Origin: Streptomyces rubradiris
GTDB taxonomy: Bacteria; Actinomycetota; Actinomycetes; Streptomycetales; Streptomycetaceae
Direction: 5' to 3'
DNA: 64,000 nucleotides
Assembly: GCF_016860525.1 (NCBI RefSeq)
Contig: NZ_BNEA01000015.1
Coordinates: 5,294,501-5,358,500 of the forward strand
The notes under the pieces were generated by a model, which ran no database searches, was not told the origin of the DNA, and worked only from the letters and a program-made list of their open reading frames with translations. Each line of letters starts with the position of its first letter. The first letter of the stretch is position 1. Below are positions 56,663-64,000 of the stretch, in pieces. The position numbers were made by a program, and so were the translations under genes.

Positions 56663-58033
56663 GTGAAGAGCGCCGTGGAGACCCTGAACCCGACCCGGGT
56701 TCGGCTCACTGTCGAGGTGCCCTTCGAGGAGCTCAAGGACAGCCTCGACGCGGCGTACAAGAAGATCAACCAGCAGGTCACGGTGAAGGGCTTCCGCAAG
56801 GGCAAGATCCCGGCCCGCGTGATCGACCAGCGGTTCGGCCGCGGTGCGGTGCTGGAGGAGGCCGTCAACGACGCGCTGCCGAAGTTCTACACCGAGGCGG
56901 TCAACGAGGCCGAGCTCAACGTGCTGGGCCAGCCCGAGGTCGACATCACGGAGCTGAAGGACGGCGAGACGCTGAACTTCACCGCCGAGGTCGACGTCCG
57001 CCCGGCCCTGGAGATCCCGGACTACTCCGGCATCGAGGTCGAGGTCGACGCCGTCGAGGTCACCGACGAGGACGTCGAGAAGTCGGTCGAGCAGCTCCGT
57101 GAGCGCTTCGCCTCCACCACCCCGGTCGAGCGCGCGGCCGAGGAGGGCGACGTCGTCACGATCGACCTGGAGGCCAAGGTCGACGGCGAGGTCCTGGAGG
57201 ACGGCATCGCCAACGGCGTGTCCTACACCATCGGCTCCGGCGAGCTGCTGGACGGCATCGACGACGCCGTGAAGGGCCTGGAGGCCGGTGGCGAGGCCAC
57301 CTTCACCTCCGAGCTGAAGGGCGGCTCCGCCGCCGGCAAGGAGGCCGAGGTCACCGTCAAGGTCACCCAGGTCGCCAAGCGGGAACTGCCCGAGCTGGAC
57401 GACGACTTCGCGCAGCTCGCCTCCGAGTTCGACACCCTGGAGGAGCTGAAGGCGGACAGCCGCAAGCGCCTCGCCAACATGAAGCAGTTCGACCAGGCCA
57501 CGCAGGCCCAGGAGCGCGTCCTGGAGAAGCTGCTGGAGCTGGTGGAGGTCCCCGTCCCCGAGAAGCTGCTCGAGGACGAGATCAACACCCGCAAGCACAA
57601 CCTGGAGCACCACCAGCTCGCCCAGATGGGCCTCACCCTCGACAAGTACCTGGAGATCCAGGGCAAGACCGCCGAGGAGTTCGAGACCGAGACCCGCGAG
57701 GCCGCGGTCAAGGGCATCAAGACCCAGTTCGTCCTGGACGAGCTGGTCAAGAAGGAGCAGCTCAACGTCAACCAGGAGGAGCTCACCGAGCACCTCATGC
57801 GGCGCGCCGCCTCCTCCGGCATGTCCCCCGACCAGTTCGCCCAGGCCGTCGTCGAGGGCGGCCAGGTGCCGCTCCTGGTCGGCGAGGTCGCCCGTGGCAA
57901 GGCCCTGGCCGTCGTGGTCGAGGCCGCCACGGTGAAGGACACCAACGGCGAGATCGTCGACCTGGACGACGAGGAGGAGGAGACCGAGGCCGCCGAGGCG
58001 TCGGAGACCTCCGAGGAGAAGACCGAGGGCTGA
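56663..58033 (+). CDS. tig: Trigger factor
   Basis: 456 residues from GTG, AAGGAG at 56648-56654. The ribosome-binding signature GFRKGKIP is at about residue 44. A peptidyl-prolyl isomerase domain (about 150-240) and the helical C-terminal chaperone domain follow, ending in a very acidic Glu/Asp tail ([11 protein letters not shown]). It folds nascent chains at the ribosome exit. It heads the tig-clpP1-clpP2-clpX cluster typical of bacteria, with its own terminator so clpP1 is separately promoted. Confidence 0.97.
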   Translation: MKSAVETLNPTRVRLTVEVPFEELKDSLDAAYKKINQQVTVKGFRKGKIPARVIDQRFGRGAVLEEAVNDALPKFYTEAVNEAELNVLGQPEVDITELKDGETLNFTAEVDVRPALEIPDYSGIEVEVDAVEVTDEDVEKSVEQLRERFASTTPVERAAEEGDVVTIDLEAKVDGEVLEDGIANGVSYTIGSGELLDGIDDAVKGLEAGGEATFTSELKGGSAAGKEAEVTVKVTQVAKRELPELDDDFAQLASEFDTLEELKADSRKRLANMKQFDQATQAQERVLEKLLELVEVPVPEKLLEDEINTRKHNLEHHQLAQMGLTLDKYLEIQGKTAEEFETETREAAVKGIKTQFVLDELVKKEQLNVNQEELTEHLMRRAASSGMSPDQFAQAVVEGGQVPLLVGEVARGKALAVVVEAATVKDTNGEIVDLDDEEEETEAAEASETSEEKTEG

Positions 58034-58067
58034 GCGCGAGCCCTGCGGCGCGGGTAAGGCCGTACAG

Positions 58068-58095
58068 CGGGCCCTGGGGATGTCCCCGGGGCCCG
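58068..58095 (+). terminator. tig terminator
   Basis: CGGGCCCTGGGGA (58068-58080) folds onto TCCCCGGGGCCCG (58083-58095) with one G-T pair. The actual loop is ATGT. It starts 34 nt after the tig stop. Confidence 0.75.
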
Positions 58096-58184
58096 TTCGC
58101 GTACGCCGGTGATCGCGGCCGGCCCGCCGCACCCCCCGCAAGCCCCCGCGCACCGCGCGCGGTGTCCGGCGACAGCCCCCCGCG

Positions 58185-58201
58185 CTACGCCCCCGGCGAA
58201 C
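58185..58201. promoter_or_regulatory. ClgR-type activator site upstream of clpP1
   Basis: Read in reverse it is GTTCGC-CGGGG-GCG, the CGC-N5-GCG core reported for ClgR boxes of clp promoters. A possible -10 TAGGGT (58240-58245) lies about 40 nt further on, giving an activator position just upstream of -35. Confidence 0.6.
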
Positions 58202-58349
58202 ACTCCCATCTCCGGGATTCCCCGAAGGAGGCTGAGCGTTAGGGTCCATGAATACGGGGGCAGGGGAGTCTCCTGACACCCCCCGCCAAAGCCTCCGGCA
58301 GGACGACGTGAGACGGCCCGGCGCCGTCGTAAGACGAGCAGGTGGATAC

Positions 58350-58967
58350 GTGACGAATCTGATGCCCTCCGCCGCCGGCGAGCCTTCCATCGGTGGTGGC
58401 CTCGGCGACCAGGTCTACAACCGGCTGCTCAACGAGCGGATCATCTTCCTCGGCCAGCAGGTTGACGACGACATCGCCAACAAGATCACGGCGCAGCTGC
58501 TGCTCCTTGCCGCCGATCCGGACAAGGACATCTACCTCTACATCAACAGCCCCGGCGGCTCGGTGACGGCCGGCATGGCGATCTACGACACCATGCAGTA
58601 CATCCCGAACGACGTGGTCACCATCGCGATGGGCATGGCGGCCTCCATGGGCCAGTTCCTGCTCACGGGCGGCGCCGCCGGCAAGCGCTTCGCCCTGCCG
58701 CACGCGGACATCATGATGCACCAGGGCTCCGCCGGCCTCGGCGGTACGGTCTCGGACATCAAGATCCAGGCCGAGTACCTGATGCGCACCAAGAAGCGTA
58801 TGTCGGAGCTGACCGCGTTCCACTCCGGCCAGACGGTCGAGACGATCATCCGCGACGGCGACCGCGACCGCTGGTTCACCCCGGAAGAGGCCAAGGAGTA
58901 CGGTCTCATTGACGAGATCATCACGCACGCCTCGGGTGTTCCGGGAGGCGGCGGCACCGGTGCCTGA
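58350..58967 (+). CDS. clpP1: ATP-dependent Clp protease proteolytic subunit 1
   Basis: 205 residues from the GTG at 58350 ([11 protein letters not shown]), AGGTGGA upstream. An ATG at 58248 is in frame but falls within or just after the candidate -10, so a leader of about 100 nt is more likely. Catalytic Ser in GMAASMGQF, His in MMHQGSAG, Asp in [11 protein letters not shown]. It assembles with ClpP2 into the tetradecameric protease driven by ClpX, and is essential for normal development in Streptomyces. Confidence 0.95.
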   Translation: MTNLMPSAAGEPSIGGGLGDQVYNRLLNERIIFLGQQVDDDIANKITAQLLLLAADPDKDIYLYINSPGGSVTAGMAIYDTMQYIPNDVVTIAMGMAASMGQFLLTGGAAGKRFALPHADIMMHQGSAGLGGTVSDIKIQAEYLMRTKKRMSELTAFHSGQTVETIIRDGDRDRWFTPEEAKEYGLIDEIITHASGVPGGGGTGA

Positions 58968-59034
58968 CCGGCCCGGCCACGCCACGCACCGCCGAGACAC
59001 CAGCCCCCCGAACGCCACCAGGACGGTGAACCCC

Positions 59035-59700
59035 ATGAGCAACTTCCCCGGCGCCGCCAGCGGTATGTACGAGGGCCCCCGGCCCGACAGCCGCTACGTC
59101 ATCCCGCGCTTCGTCGAGCGCACCTCCCAGGGCATCCGCGAGTACGACCCGTACGCGAAGCTCTTCGAGGAGCGCGTGATCTTCCTGGGCGTCCAGATCG
59201 ACGACGCCTCCGCCAACGACGTCATGGCGCAGCTGCTGTGCCTGGAGTCGATGGACCCCGACCGGGACATCTCGATCTACATCAACAGCCCCGGCGGCGA
59301 CATGACCGCGCTGACGGCGATCTACGACACGATGCAGTTCGTGAAGCCCGACATCCAGACGGTCTGCATGGGCCAGGCGGCCTCCGCCGCGGCCATCCTG
59401 CTGGCCGCCGGCACGCCCGGCAAGCGCATGGCGCTGCCGAACTCCCGGGTGCTGATCCACCAGCCGGCGGGCTCCACCGGCCGCGGTCAGCTCTCCGACC
59501 TGGAGATCATCGCCAACGAGTTCACCCGGATGCGCGAGCAGCTGGAGAACATGCTGGCCAAGCACTCGAACCGGCCGATCGAGAAGGTCCGCGAGGACAT
59601 CGAGCGCGACAAGATCCTCACGGCCGAGGAGGCGCTGGAGTACGGCCTCGTCGACCAGATCATCTCCACCCGCAAGCTGAACAACGCCGCCGTCCGCTGA
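59035..59700 (+). CDS. clpP2: ATP-dependent Clp protease proteolytic subunit 2
   Basis: 221 residues from the ATG at 59035, AGGAC upstream. Ser in [11 protein letters not shown], His in LIHQPAG, Asp in [12 protein letters not shown]. It is 67 bp downstream of clpP1 and co-transcribed. It forms the mixed ClpP1P2 protease typical of actinobacteria. Confidence 0.96.
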   Translation: MSNFPGAASGMYEGPRPDSRYVIPRFVERTSQGIREYDPYAKLFEERVIFLGVQIDDASANDVMAQLLCLESMDPDRDISIYINSPGGDMTALTAIYDTMQFVKPDIQTVCMGQAASAAAILLAAGTPGKRMALPNSRVLIHQPAGSTGRGQLSDLEIIANEFTRMREQLENMLAKHSNRPIEKVREDIERDKILTAEEALEYGLVDQIISTRKLNNAAVR

Positions 59701-59720
59701 CGCGGCACGCGGCACTCCGA

Positions 59721-59768
59721 GCCCCCCTTGGCGCGGCGCACGGCAAAGTGAACCCTGCCAAGGGGGGC
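59721..59768 (+). terminator. Inverted repeat after clpP2
   Basis: GCCCCCCTTGGC (59721-59732) pairs perfectly with 59757-59768 across 24 nt. It is a possible partial terminator that lets clpX be expressed from its own promoter as well. Confidence 0.55.
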
Positions 59769-59870
59769 CCGAACACCGGGCCCGGCAAGGTACCGTCGGA
59801 CATAAGGCAGCACCAGGAGCCGCTGGACTCACGACGTCCAGGCGTCTCCCAGGCGAAGGGGAAGCACACC

Positions 59871-61157
59871 GTGGCACGCATCGGTGACGGCGGCGATCTG
59901 CTCAAGTGCTCGTTCTGCGGCAAGAGCCAGAAGCAGGTCAAGAAGCTCATCGCAGGGCCCGGTGTGTACATCTGCGACGAGTGCATCGATCTCTGTAACG
60001 AGATCATCGAGGAAGAGCTCGCGGAGACCAGCGAGGTGCGCTGGGAGGAACTGCCCAAGCCGCGCGAGATCTACGAGTTCCTCGAGGGCTACGTGGTCGG
60101 CCAGGAGGCCGCCAAGAAGGCGCTCTCGGTCGCGGTGTACAACCACTACAAGCGGGTCCAGGCGGGCGAGAACGGCGGCGCGAGCGGCCGGGACGACGCG
60201 ATCGAACTGGCGAAGTCCAACATCCTGCTGCTCGGTCCCACCGGCTCCGGCAAGACCCTGCTGGCGCAGACCCTGGCGCGCATGCTGAACGTCCCGTTCG
60301 CGATCGCCGACGCCACGGCGCTGACCGAGGCGGGCTATGTCGGCGAGGACGTCGAGAACATCCTGCTGAAGCTGATCCAGGCGGCGGACTACGACGTCAA
60401 GAAGGCCGAGACCGGGATCATCTACATCGACGAGATCGACAAGGTCGCCCGCAAGAGCGAGAACCCGTCGATCACCCGGGACGTGAGCGGCGAGGGCGTC
60501 CAGCAGGCGCTGCTGAAGATCCTGGAGGGCACGACGGCCTCGGTCCCGCCGCAGGGCGGCCGCAAGCACCCGCACCAGGAGTTCATCCAGATCGACACGA
60601 CGAACGTGCTGTTCATCGTGGGCGGTGCCTTCGCGGGCCTGGAGAAGATCATCGAGGCCCGGGCCGGCGCCAAGGGCATCGGCTTCGGCGCGACGATCCT
60701 GTCCAAGCGCGAGCTGGAGGCCAAGGACGTCTTCGAGGACGTCATGCCGGAGGACCTGGTCAAGTTCGGCATGATCCCCGAGTTCATCGGCCGACTGCCC
60801 GTGATCACGTCCGTGCACAACCTGGACCGCGAGGCGCTGCTGAAGATCCTGGTCGAGCCGCGCAACGCCCTGGTCAAGCAGTACCAGCGCCTGTTCGAAC
60901 TCGACGGCGTGGAGCTGGACTTCGAGCGCGAGGCGCTGGAGGCCATCGCGGACCAGGCCATCCTCCGTCAGACCGGCGCCCGCGGCCTGCGCGCCATCAT
61001 GGAGGAGGTCCTCCAGGGCGTGATGTACGAGGTCCCGTCCCGCAAGGACGTGGCCCGCGTGGTCATCACCGCCGACGTGGTCCTCTCCAACGTGAACCCC
61101 ACCCTGATCCCGCGGGACGCGCGGGGGCGGGGGTCCGGGGAGCAGAAGTCGGCTTGA
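59871..61157 (+). CDS. clpX: ATP-dependent Clp protease ATP-binding subunit ClpX
   Basis: 428 residues from GTG, with GAAGGGGAAG upstream. An N-terminal C4 zinc-binding domain (CSFCGK ... CDECIDLC), Walker A (GPTGSGKT), Walker B (IIYIDEIDK), the pore GYVGED loop and sensor regions are intact. It unfolds substrates and feeds them to ClpP1P2. A terminator follows at 61178. Confidence 0.97.
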   Translation: MARIGDGGDLLKCSFCGKSQKQVKKLIAGPGVYICDECIDLCNEIIEEELAETSEVRWEELPKPREIYEFLEGYVVGQEAAKKALSVAVYNHYKRVQAGENGGASGRDDAIELAKSNILLLGPTGSGKTLLAQTLARMLNVPFAIADATALTEAGYVGEDVENILLKLIQAADYDVKKAETGIIYIDEIDKVARKSENPSITRDVSGEGVQQALLKILEGTTASVPPQGGRKHPHQEFIQIDTTNVLFIVGGAFAGLEKIIEARAGAKGIGFGATILSKRELEAKDVFEDVMPEDLVKFGMIPEFIGRLPVITSVHNLDREALLKILVEPRNALVKQYQRLFELDGVELDFEREALEAIADQAILRQTGARGLRAIMEEVLQGVMYEVPSRKDVARVVITADVVLSNVNPTLIPRDARGRGSGEQKSA

Positions 61158-61177
61158 GCCCGGCAGGGTGAGCGAAG

Positions 61178-61210
61178 CGAAGGCGGCTCGGTGTCTCCGA
61201 GCCGCCTTCG
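61178..61210. terminator. Bidirectional terminator between clpX and PYGQ membrane protein
   Basis: CGAAGGCGGCTCGG (61178-61191) pairs perfectly with 61197-61210 around a 5-nt loop. Confidence 0.9.
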
Positions 61211-61237
61211 GTGCTACGCAGCTCTTCGGCGCTGCTG

Positions 61238-62278
61238 TCAAGCCTTCACACGCACATCGTCGCGCAGCTTGGCGGCGAGCCGCGCCGTGTCGTCGATGGT
61301 GCCTCCGTCACCGGAGGCGAGCATGGCGACGCTGAAGCCCGACACCCGGGCGACCGTGCTGTGGTCGGCCCAGATGCAGACCGGCATCTTGACCGACTTG
61401 GCCGCTCCGCTGGACGACGCCGAGGAGCTGGTGTTGTCGAGCTGGACCACCTGGCACTTCATGATGCCGTTGGCGAAGCCCGCCGGGCTGACCTGCTCGG
61501 GGCTGCCGACCAGCTTGCCCTTCAGGTCGGAGCTGCTCTGGTCCTTCTCGGACTCCGCCTTGGCCTTGGCGAACACGGTGTCGAGGACCCCTTCGGGATC
61601 GTCGATCGTGCCGTAGACACCGCTGAAGGACAGCCCCTTCGCGGTGAGCCCCTTGCCGCTCTGATAGGTGCCGTGGGCGCCCGTCGGGTTCTTGACGCCG
61701 GCCTTCTCGAAGTCCTCGAGGTCGGACGAGGTGACCTCATCGCCGCTCGACTCGGTCGACTTGGTGTAGGTGCCGTTGAGGACCGACCCCGGTGCCGTCA
61801 GTTTGTGCGGTCCGTCGTCCGCGACAGCGCTGCCGCCGCCTCCGCCGCCGATCGCGAAGTACACGCCGACGGCCACCGCCGCCACCACCGCCACCGCGCC
61901 GATGATCAGCCCGGTCTTCTTCTTGCCCCCGCTCGGCTGGGGCTGCTGCGGCATGCCGTAGGGCTGCTGGCCGTACGGACCGGGCTGCTGACCGTACGGG
62001 TTCGGCTGCTGGCCGTAGGGGTTCGGCTGCTGCGGCACGCCGCCCTGCTGCGGGTAGGCGTACCCCGGCTGCGGGGGAGCCGGAGGCACCTGAGACGGAG
62101 CCGGAGGCGCCTGCGGGGGATAGCCGTAGCCGGGCTGCGGAGCCTGCGGCTGCTGGCCGTACGGGCCCGGCTGGCCGTAGGGCCCCGGCTGGCCGTACGG
62201 GCCGGGCTGCCCCGGCTGGCCGTACGGACCCGGCGGCTGGGGCGGCCCGCCGTACGGGCCCGGCTGGTTGTTGCTCAT
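61238..62278 (-). CDS. Membrane protein with Pro/Tyr/Gly/Gln-rich N-terminus
   Basis: 346 residues from the ATG at 62278, GGGAGGAC about 10 nt upstream. Residues 1-110 are low-complexity (PYGQPG, NPYGQQ and PGYGYP units). One membrane segment (about 120-142, LIIGAVAVVAAVAVGVYFAI) is followed by an extracytoplasmic domain (about 145-346) with paired Cys residues (IMKCQVV and PVCIWAD). The type is common in Streptomyces (prolin-rich head plus a single span) and may anchor in the polar growth zone. No function is known. Confidence 0.85.
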   Translation of the reverse strand: MSNNQPGPYGGPPQPPGPYGQPGQPGPYGQPGPYGQPGPYGQQPQAPQPGYGYPPQAPPAPSQVPPAPPQPGYAYPQQGGVPQQPNPYGQQPNPYGQQPGPYGQQPYGMPQQPQPSGGKKKTGLIIGAVAVVAAVAVGVYFAIGGGGGGSAVADDGPHKLTAPGSVLNGTYTKSTESSGDEVTSSDLEDFEKAGVKNPTGAHGTYQSGKGLTAKGLSFSGVYGTIDDPEGVLDTVFAKAKAESEKDQSSSDLKGKLVGSPEQVSPAGFANGIMKCQVVQLDNTSSSASSSGAAKSVKMPVCIWADHSTVARVSGFSVAMLASGDGGTIDDTARLAAKLRDDVRVKA

Positions 62279-62491
62279 CTCTGGAGTCCTCCCGTTGGAT
62301 GTTCCTCGGACGGAATCCTCGCGGAAGGCGCGACCGGTCACGTCGGCAGGGGTCGCATCGTTACGAAACACGCGCAGGACACGGCCCGACGCCATGACGG
62401 TGCCGCTCCACGCGCGGTCGGCGCCGTTCGTTCTCCGGGGCACCAGCCCGACCGCCAGGCTGCGCCCGTCCGTCCTGGTGTCCTTCACCGG

Positions 62492-62522
62492 TTTTCCGGC
62501 GCTGCCGAGCCACCCCTAAACT
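62492..62522 (+). promoter_or_regulatory. Candidate leaderless promoter of valS
   Basis: TTTTCC (62492-62497), 19 bp, TAAACT (62517-62522). The -10 ends 7 nt before the GTG at 62530 and no SD is seen, so transcription likely begins at or next to the start codon. Confidence 0.5.
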
Positions 62523-62529
62523 GGCCTCC

Positions 62530-64000
62530 GTGACCCACAACGCTCAGCAGCAGCCCCCCAAGCCCGACACCGAACTGCCGACCCAGTACGCGCCGGCCGA
62601 TGTAGAGGGGCCGTTGTACGAGCGCTGGGTAGAGCGGGGCTACTTCGACGCGGACGCCAAGAGCGACAAGCCGCCGTACACCGTCGTCATCCCGCCGCCG
62701 AACGTCACGGGCAGCCTGCACCTCGGGCACGCCTTCGAGCACACCCTGATCGACGCGCTCACCCGCCGCAAGCGCATGCAGGGCTACGAGACGCTGTGGC
62801 AGCCCGGCATGGACCACGCCGGCATCGCCACCCAGAACGTGGTCGAGCGCGAGCTGGGCAAGGAGGGCAAGTCCCGCCACGACCTGGGCCGCGACGCCTT
62901 CGTGGAACGCGTCTGGCAGTGGAAGGCCGAGTCCGGCGGCCAGATCAGCGGCCAGATGCGCCGCCTCGGCGACGGCGTCGCCTGGTCCCGTGAGCGCTTC
63001 ACCATGGACGAGGGCCTGTCCCAGGCCGTCCAGACCATCTTCAAGAAGCTCTACGACGACGAGCTGATCTACCGCGCCGAGCGCATCATCAACTGGTGCC
63101 CGCGCTGTCTGACGGCCATCTCGGACATCGAGGTCGAGTACCAGGACGACGACGGCGAGCTGGTCTCCATGCGCTACGGCGACGGGGAGGACTCCATCGT
63201 CGTGGCCACCACCCGCGCCGAGACGATGCTCGGTGACACGGCCGTCGCCGTCCACCCCGACGACGAGCGCTACAAGCACCTCGTCGGCAAGCTCATCCGG
63301 CTCCCGCTGACCGACCGCTCCATCCCGGTCGTGGCCGACACCCACGTCGACCCCGAGTTCGGCACGGGCGCCGTCAAGGTCACCCCGGCCCACGACCCGA
63401 ACGACTTCGAGATCGGCCAGCGCCACGACCTGCCGTCCATCACCGTGATGGACGAGCACGCCGTCATCACCGTCCACGGCCCCTTCCAGGGCATGGACCG
63501 CCTGGAGGCCCGCTCGGCGATCGTCGGCGCGCTGCGCGCCGAGGGCCGGATCGTCGCCGAGAAGCGGCCCTACGTCCACTCCGTCGGCCACTGCTCGCGC
63601 TGCAAGACCACCATCGAGCCGCGCCTGTCGATGCAGTGGTGGGTCAAGGTCGGCCCGCTGGCCAAGGCCGCCGGCGACGCCGTCCGCGACGGCAAGGTCA
63701 AGATCCATCCGCAGGAGATGGAGAAGCGGTACTTCGACTGGGTCGACAACCTGCACGACTGGTGCATCTCGCGCCAGCTGTGGTGGGGCCACCGCATCCC
63801 GGTCTGGTACGGCCCGAACGGCGAGGTCGTCTGCGTCGGCCCCGACGAGGAGCCGCCGTCCGGCGAGGGCTGGCACCAGGACACCGACGTCCTCGACACC
63901 TGGTTCTCCTCCGGCCTGTGGCCGTTCTCCACCCTCGGCTGGCCCGAGCGGACCGAGTCGCTCGCGAAGTTCTATCCGAACTCCGTCCTGGTCACCGGCT
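62530..64000 (+). CDS. valS: Valyl-tRNA synthetase, N-terminal part (runs off window)
   Basis: 490 codons from GTG to the window end, no stop. The Rossmann signature HLGHAF (HIGH motif), preceded by the ValRS-specific PPPNVTGSL, is near residue 63. The editing domain with [17 protein letters not shown] and the [11 protein letters not shown] segment near the end are as in bacterial ValRS. The KMSKS motif would lie beyond the window. It charges tRNA-Val in the cytosol. It is divergent from the PYGQ membrane protein gene. Start choice is by homology. Confidence 0.96.
   Translation, partial: MTHNAQQQPPKPDTELPTQYAPADVEGPLYERWVERGYFDADAKSDKPPYTVVIPPPNVTGSLHLGHAFEHTLIDALTRRKRMQGYETLWQPGMDHAGIATQNVVERELGKEGKSRHDLGRDAFVERVWQWKAESGGQISGQMRRLGDGVAWSRERFTMDEGLSQAVQTIFKKLYDDELIYRAERIINWCPRCLTAISDIEVEYQDDDGELVSMRYGDGEDSIVVATTRAETMLGDTAVAVHPDDERYKHLVGKLIRLPLTDRSIPVVADTHVDPEFGTGAVKVTPAHDPNDFEIGQRHDLPSITVMDEHAVITVHGPFQGMDRLEARSAIVGALRAEGRIVAEKRPYVHSVGHCSRCKTTIEPRLSMQWWVKVGPLAKAAGDAVRDGKVKIHPQEMEKRYFDWVDNLHDWCISRQLWWGHRIPVWYGPNGEVVCVGPDEEPPSGEGWHQDTDVLDTWFSSGLWPFSTLGWPERTESLAKFYPNSVLVTG

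Noticed and set aside
62279..62529. T-box riboswitch before valS
   Set aside because: I find no specifier stem, AGGGUGGNACCGCG-type T-box or terminator/antiterminator pair, and the -10 lies only 7 nt from the start.

Overview
The window is high-GC DNA, with GC-rich third codon positions, many GTG starts and AAGGAGG-type ribosome binding sites, from the chromosome core of a Streptomyces. Gene content and order match, from memory, the S. coelicolor SCO2615-SCO2669 region: a signalling operon, the csn chitosan-oligosaccharide operon, malQ, pepN, asd, sodF, bioY, rpiB, tig, clpP1, clpP2, clpX and valS. There are about 50 protein genes and two tRNA genes. I see no rRNA, CRISPR array, insertion sequence or prophage.

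Layout. 1-480: end of a methyltransferase gene. 487-11406 (-): one tightly packed seven-gene signalling operon, read GlnX-like membrane protein, GlnH-like binding protein, coiled-coil protein, PknG-like kinase, PP2C phosphatase, VWA protein, FHA protein. 11630-18288 (-): csnR-E-F-G-H-K, a ROK repressor, an ABC importer, a GH4 glycosidase and a sugar kinase, with a 13-bp perfect CsnR-type palindrome at 18380-18392. 18515-26360: Uma2 nuclease, MscS channel, HNH endonuclease, a repeat-containing microprotein coupled to malQ, a small membrane protein, an EamA exporter and a LysR regulator. 26642-33147: pepN, a small secreted protein, a divergent LysR/MFS pair and asd. 33497-43530: secreted subtilase, Nudix, serine hydrolase, SGNH hydrolase, an AbiEi/DUF559-like protein and a second pepN paralogue. 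43669-49115: DsbA-fold reductase, sodF with a Nur-type operator and a probable 3'UTR small RNA, two amino-acid permeases that share an upstream motif, and bioY. 49331-55976: rpiB, a Fpg/Nei glycosylase, Eis-like acetyltransferase, SpoIIE-type phosphatase, HD hydrolase, acyltransferase and a 64-residue membrane protein. 56089-64000: tRNA-Gly, tRNA-Pro, the tig-clpP1-clpP2-clpX proteostasis block, a PYGQ-rich membrane protein and the 5' part of valS.

How the genes work together. The first operon joins the amino-acid sensing trio known from Mycobacterium and Corynebacterium (GlnH, GlnX, PknG) to a phosphatase, a VWA protein and an FHA phosphothreonine reader. It therefore looks like a complete sense, phosphorylate, dephosphorylate and read-out device, and it is the most interesting system here. 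The csn operon imports glucosamine oligosaccharides, splits them and phosphorylates the product under its own repressor. The Clp block couples nascent-chain folding (trigger factor) with ClpXP proteolysis, and a ClgR-type site lies upstream of clpP1. Several start codons have a TAnnnT hexamer 6-7 nt upstream and no Shine-Dalgarno, which suggests leaderless mRNAs.
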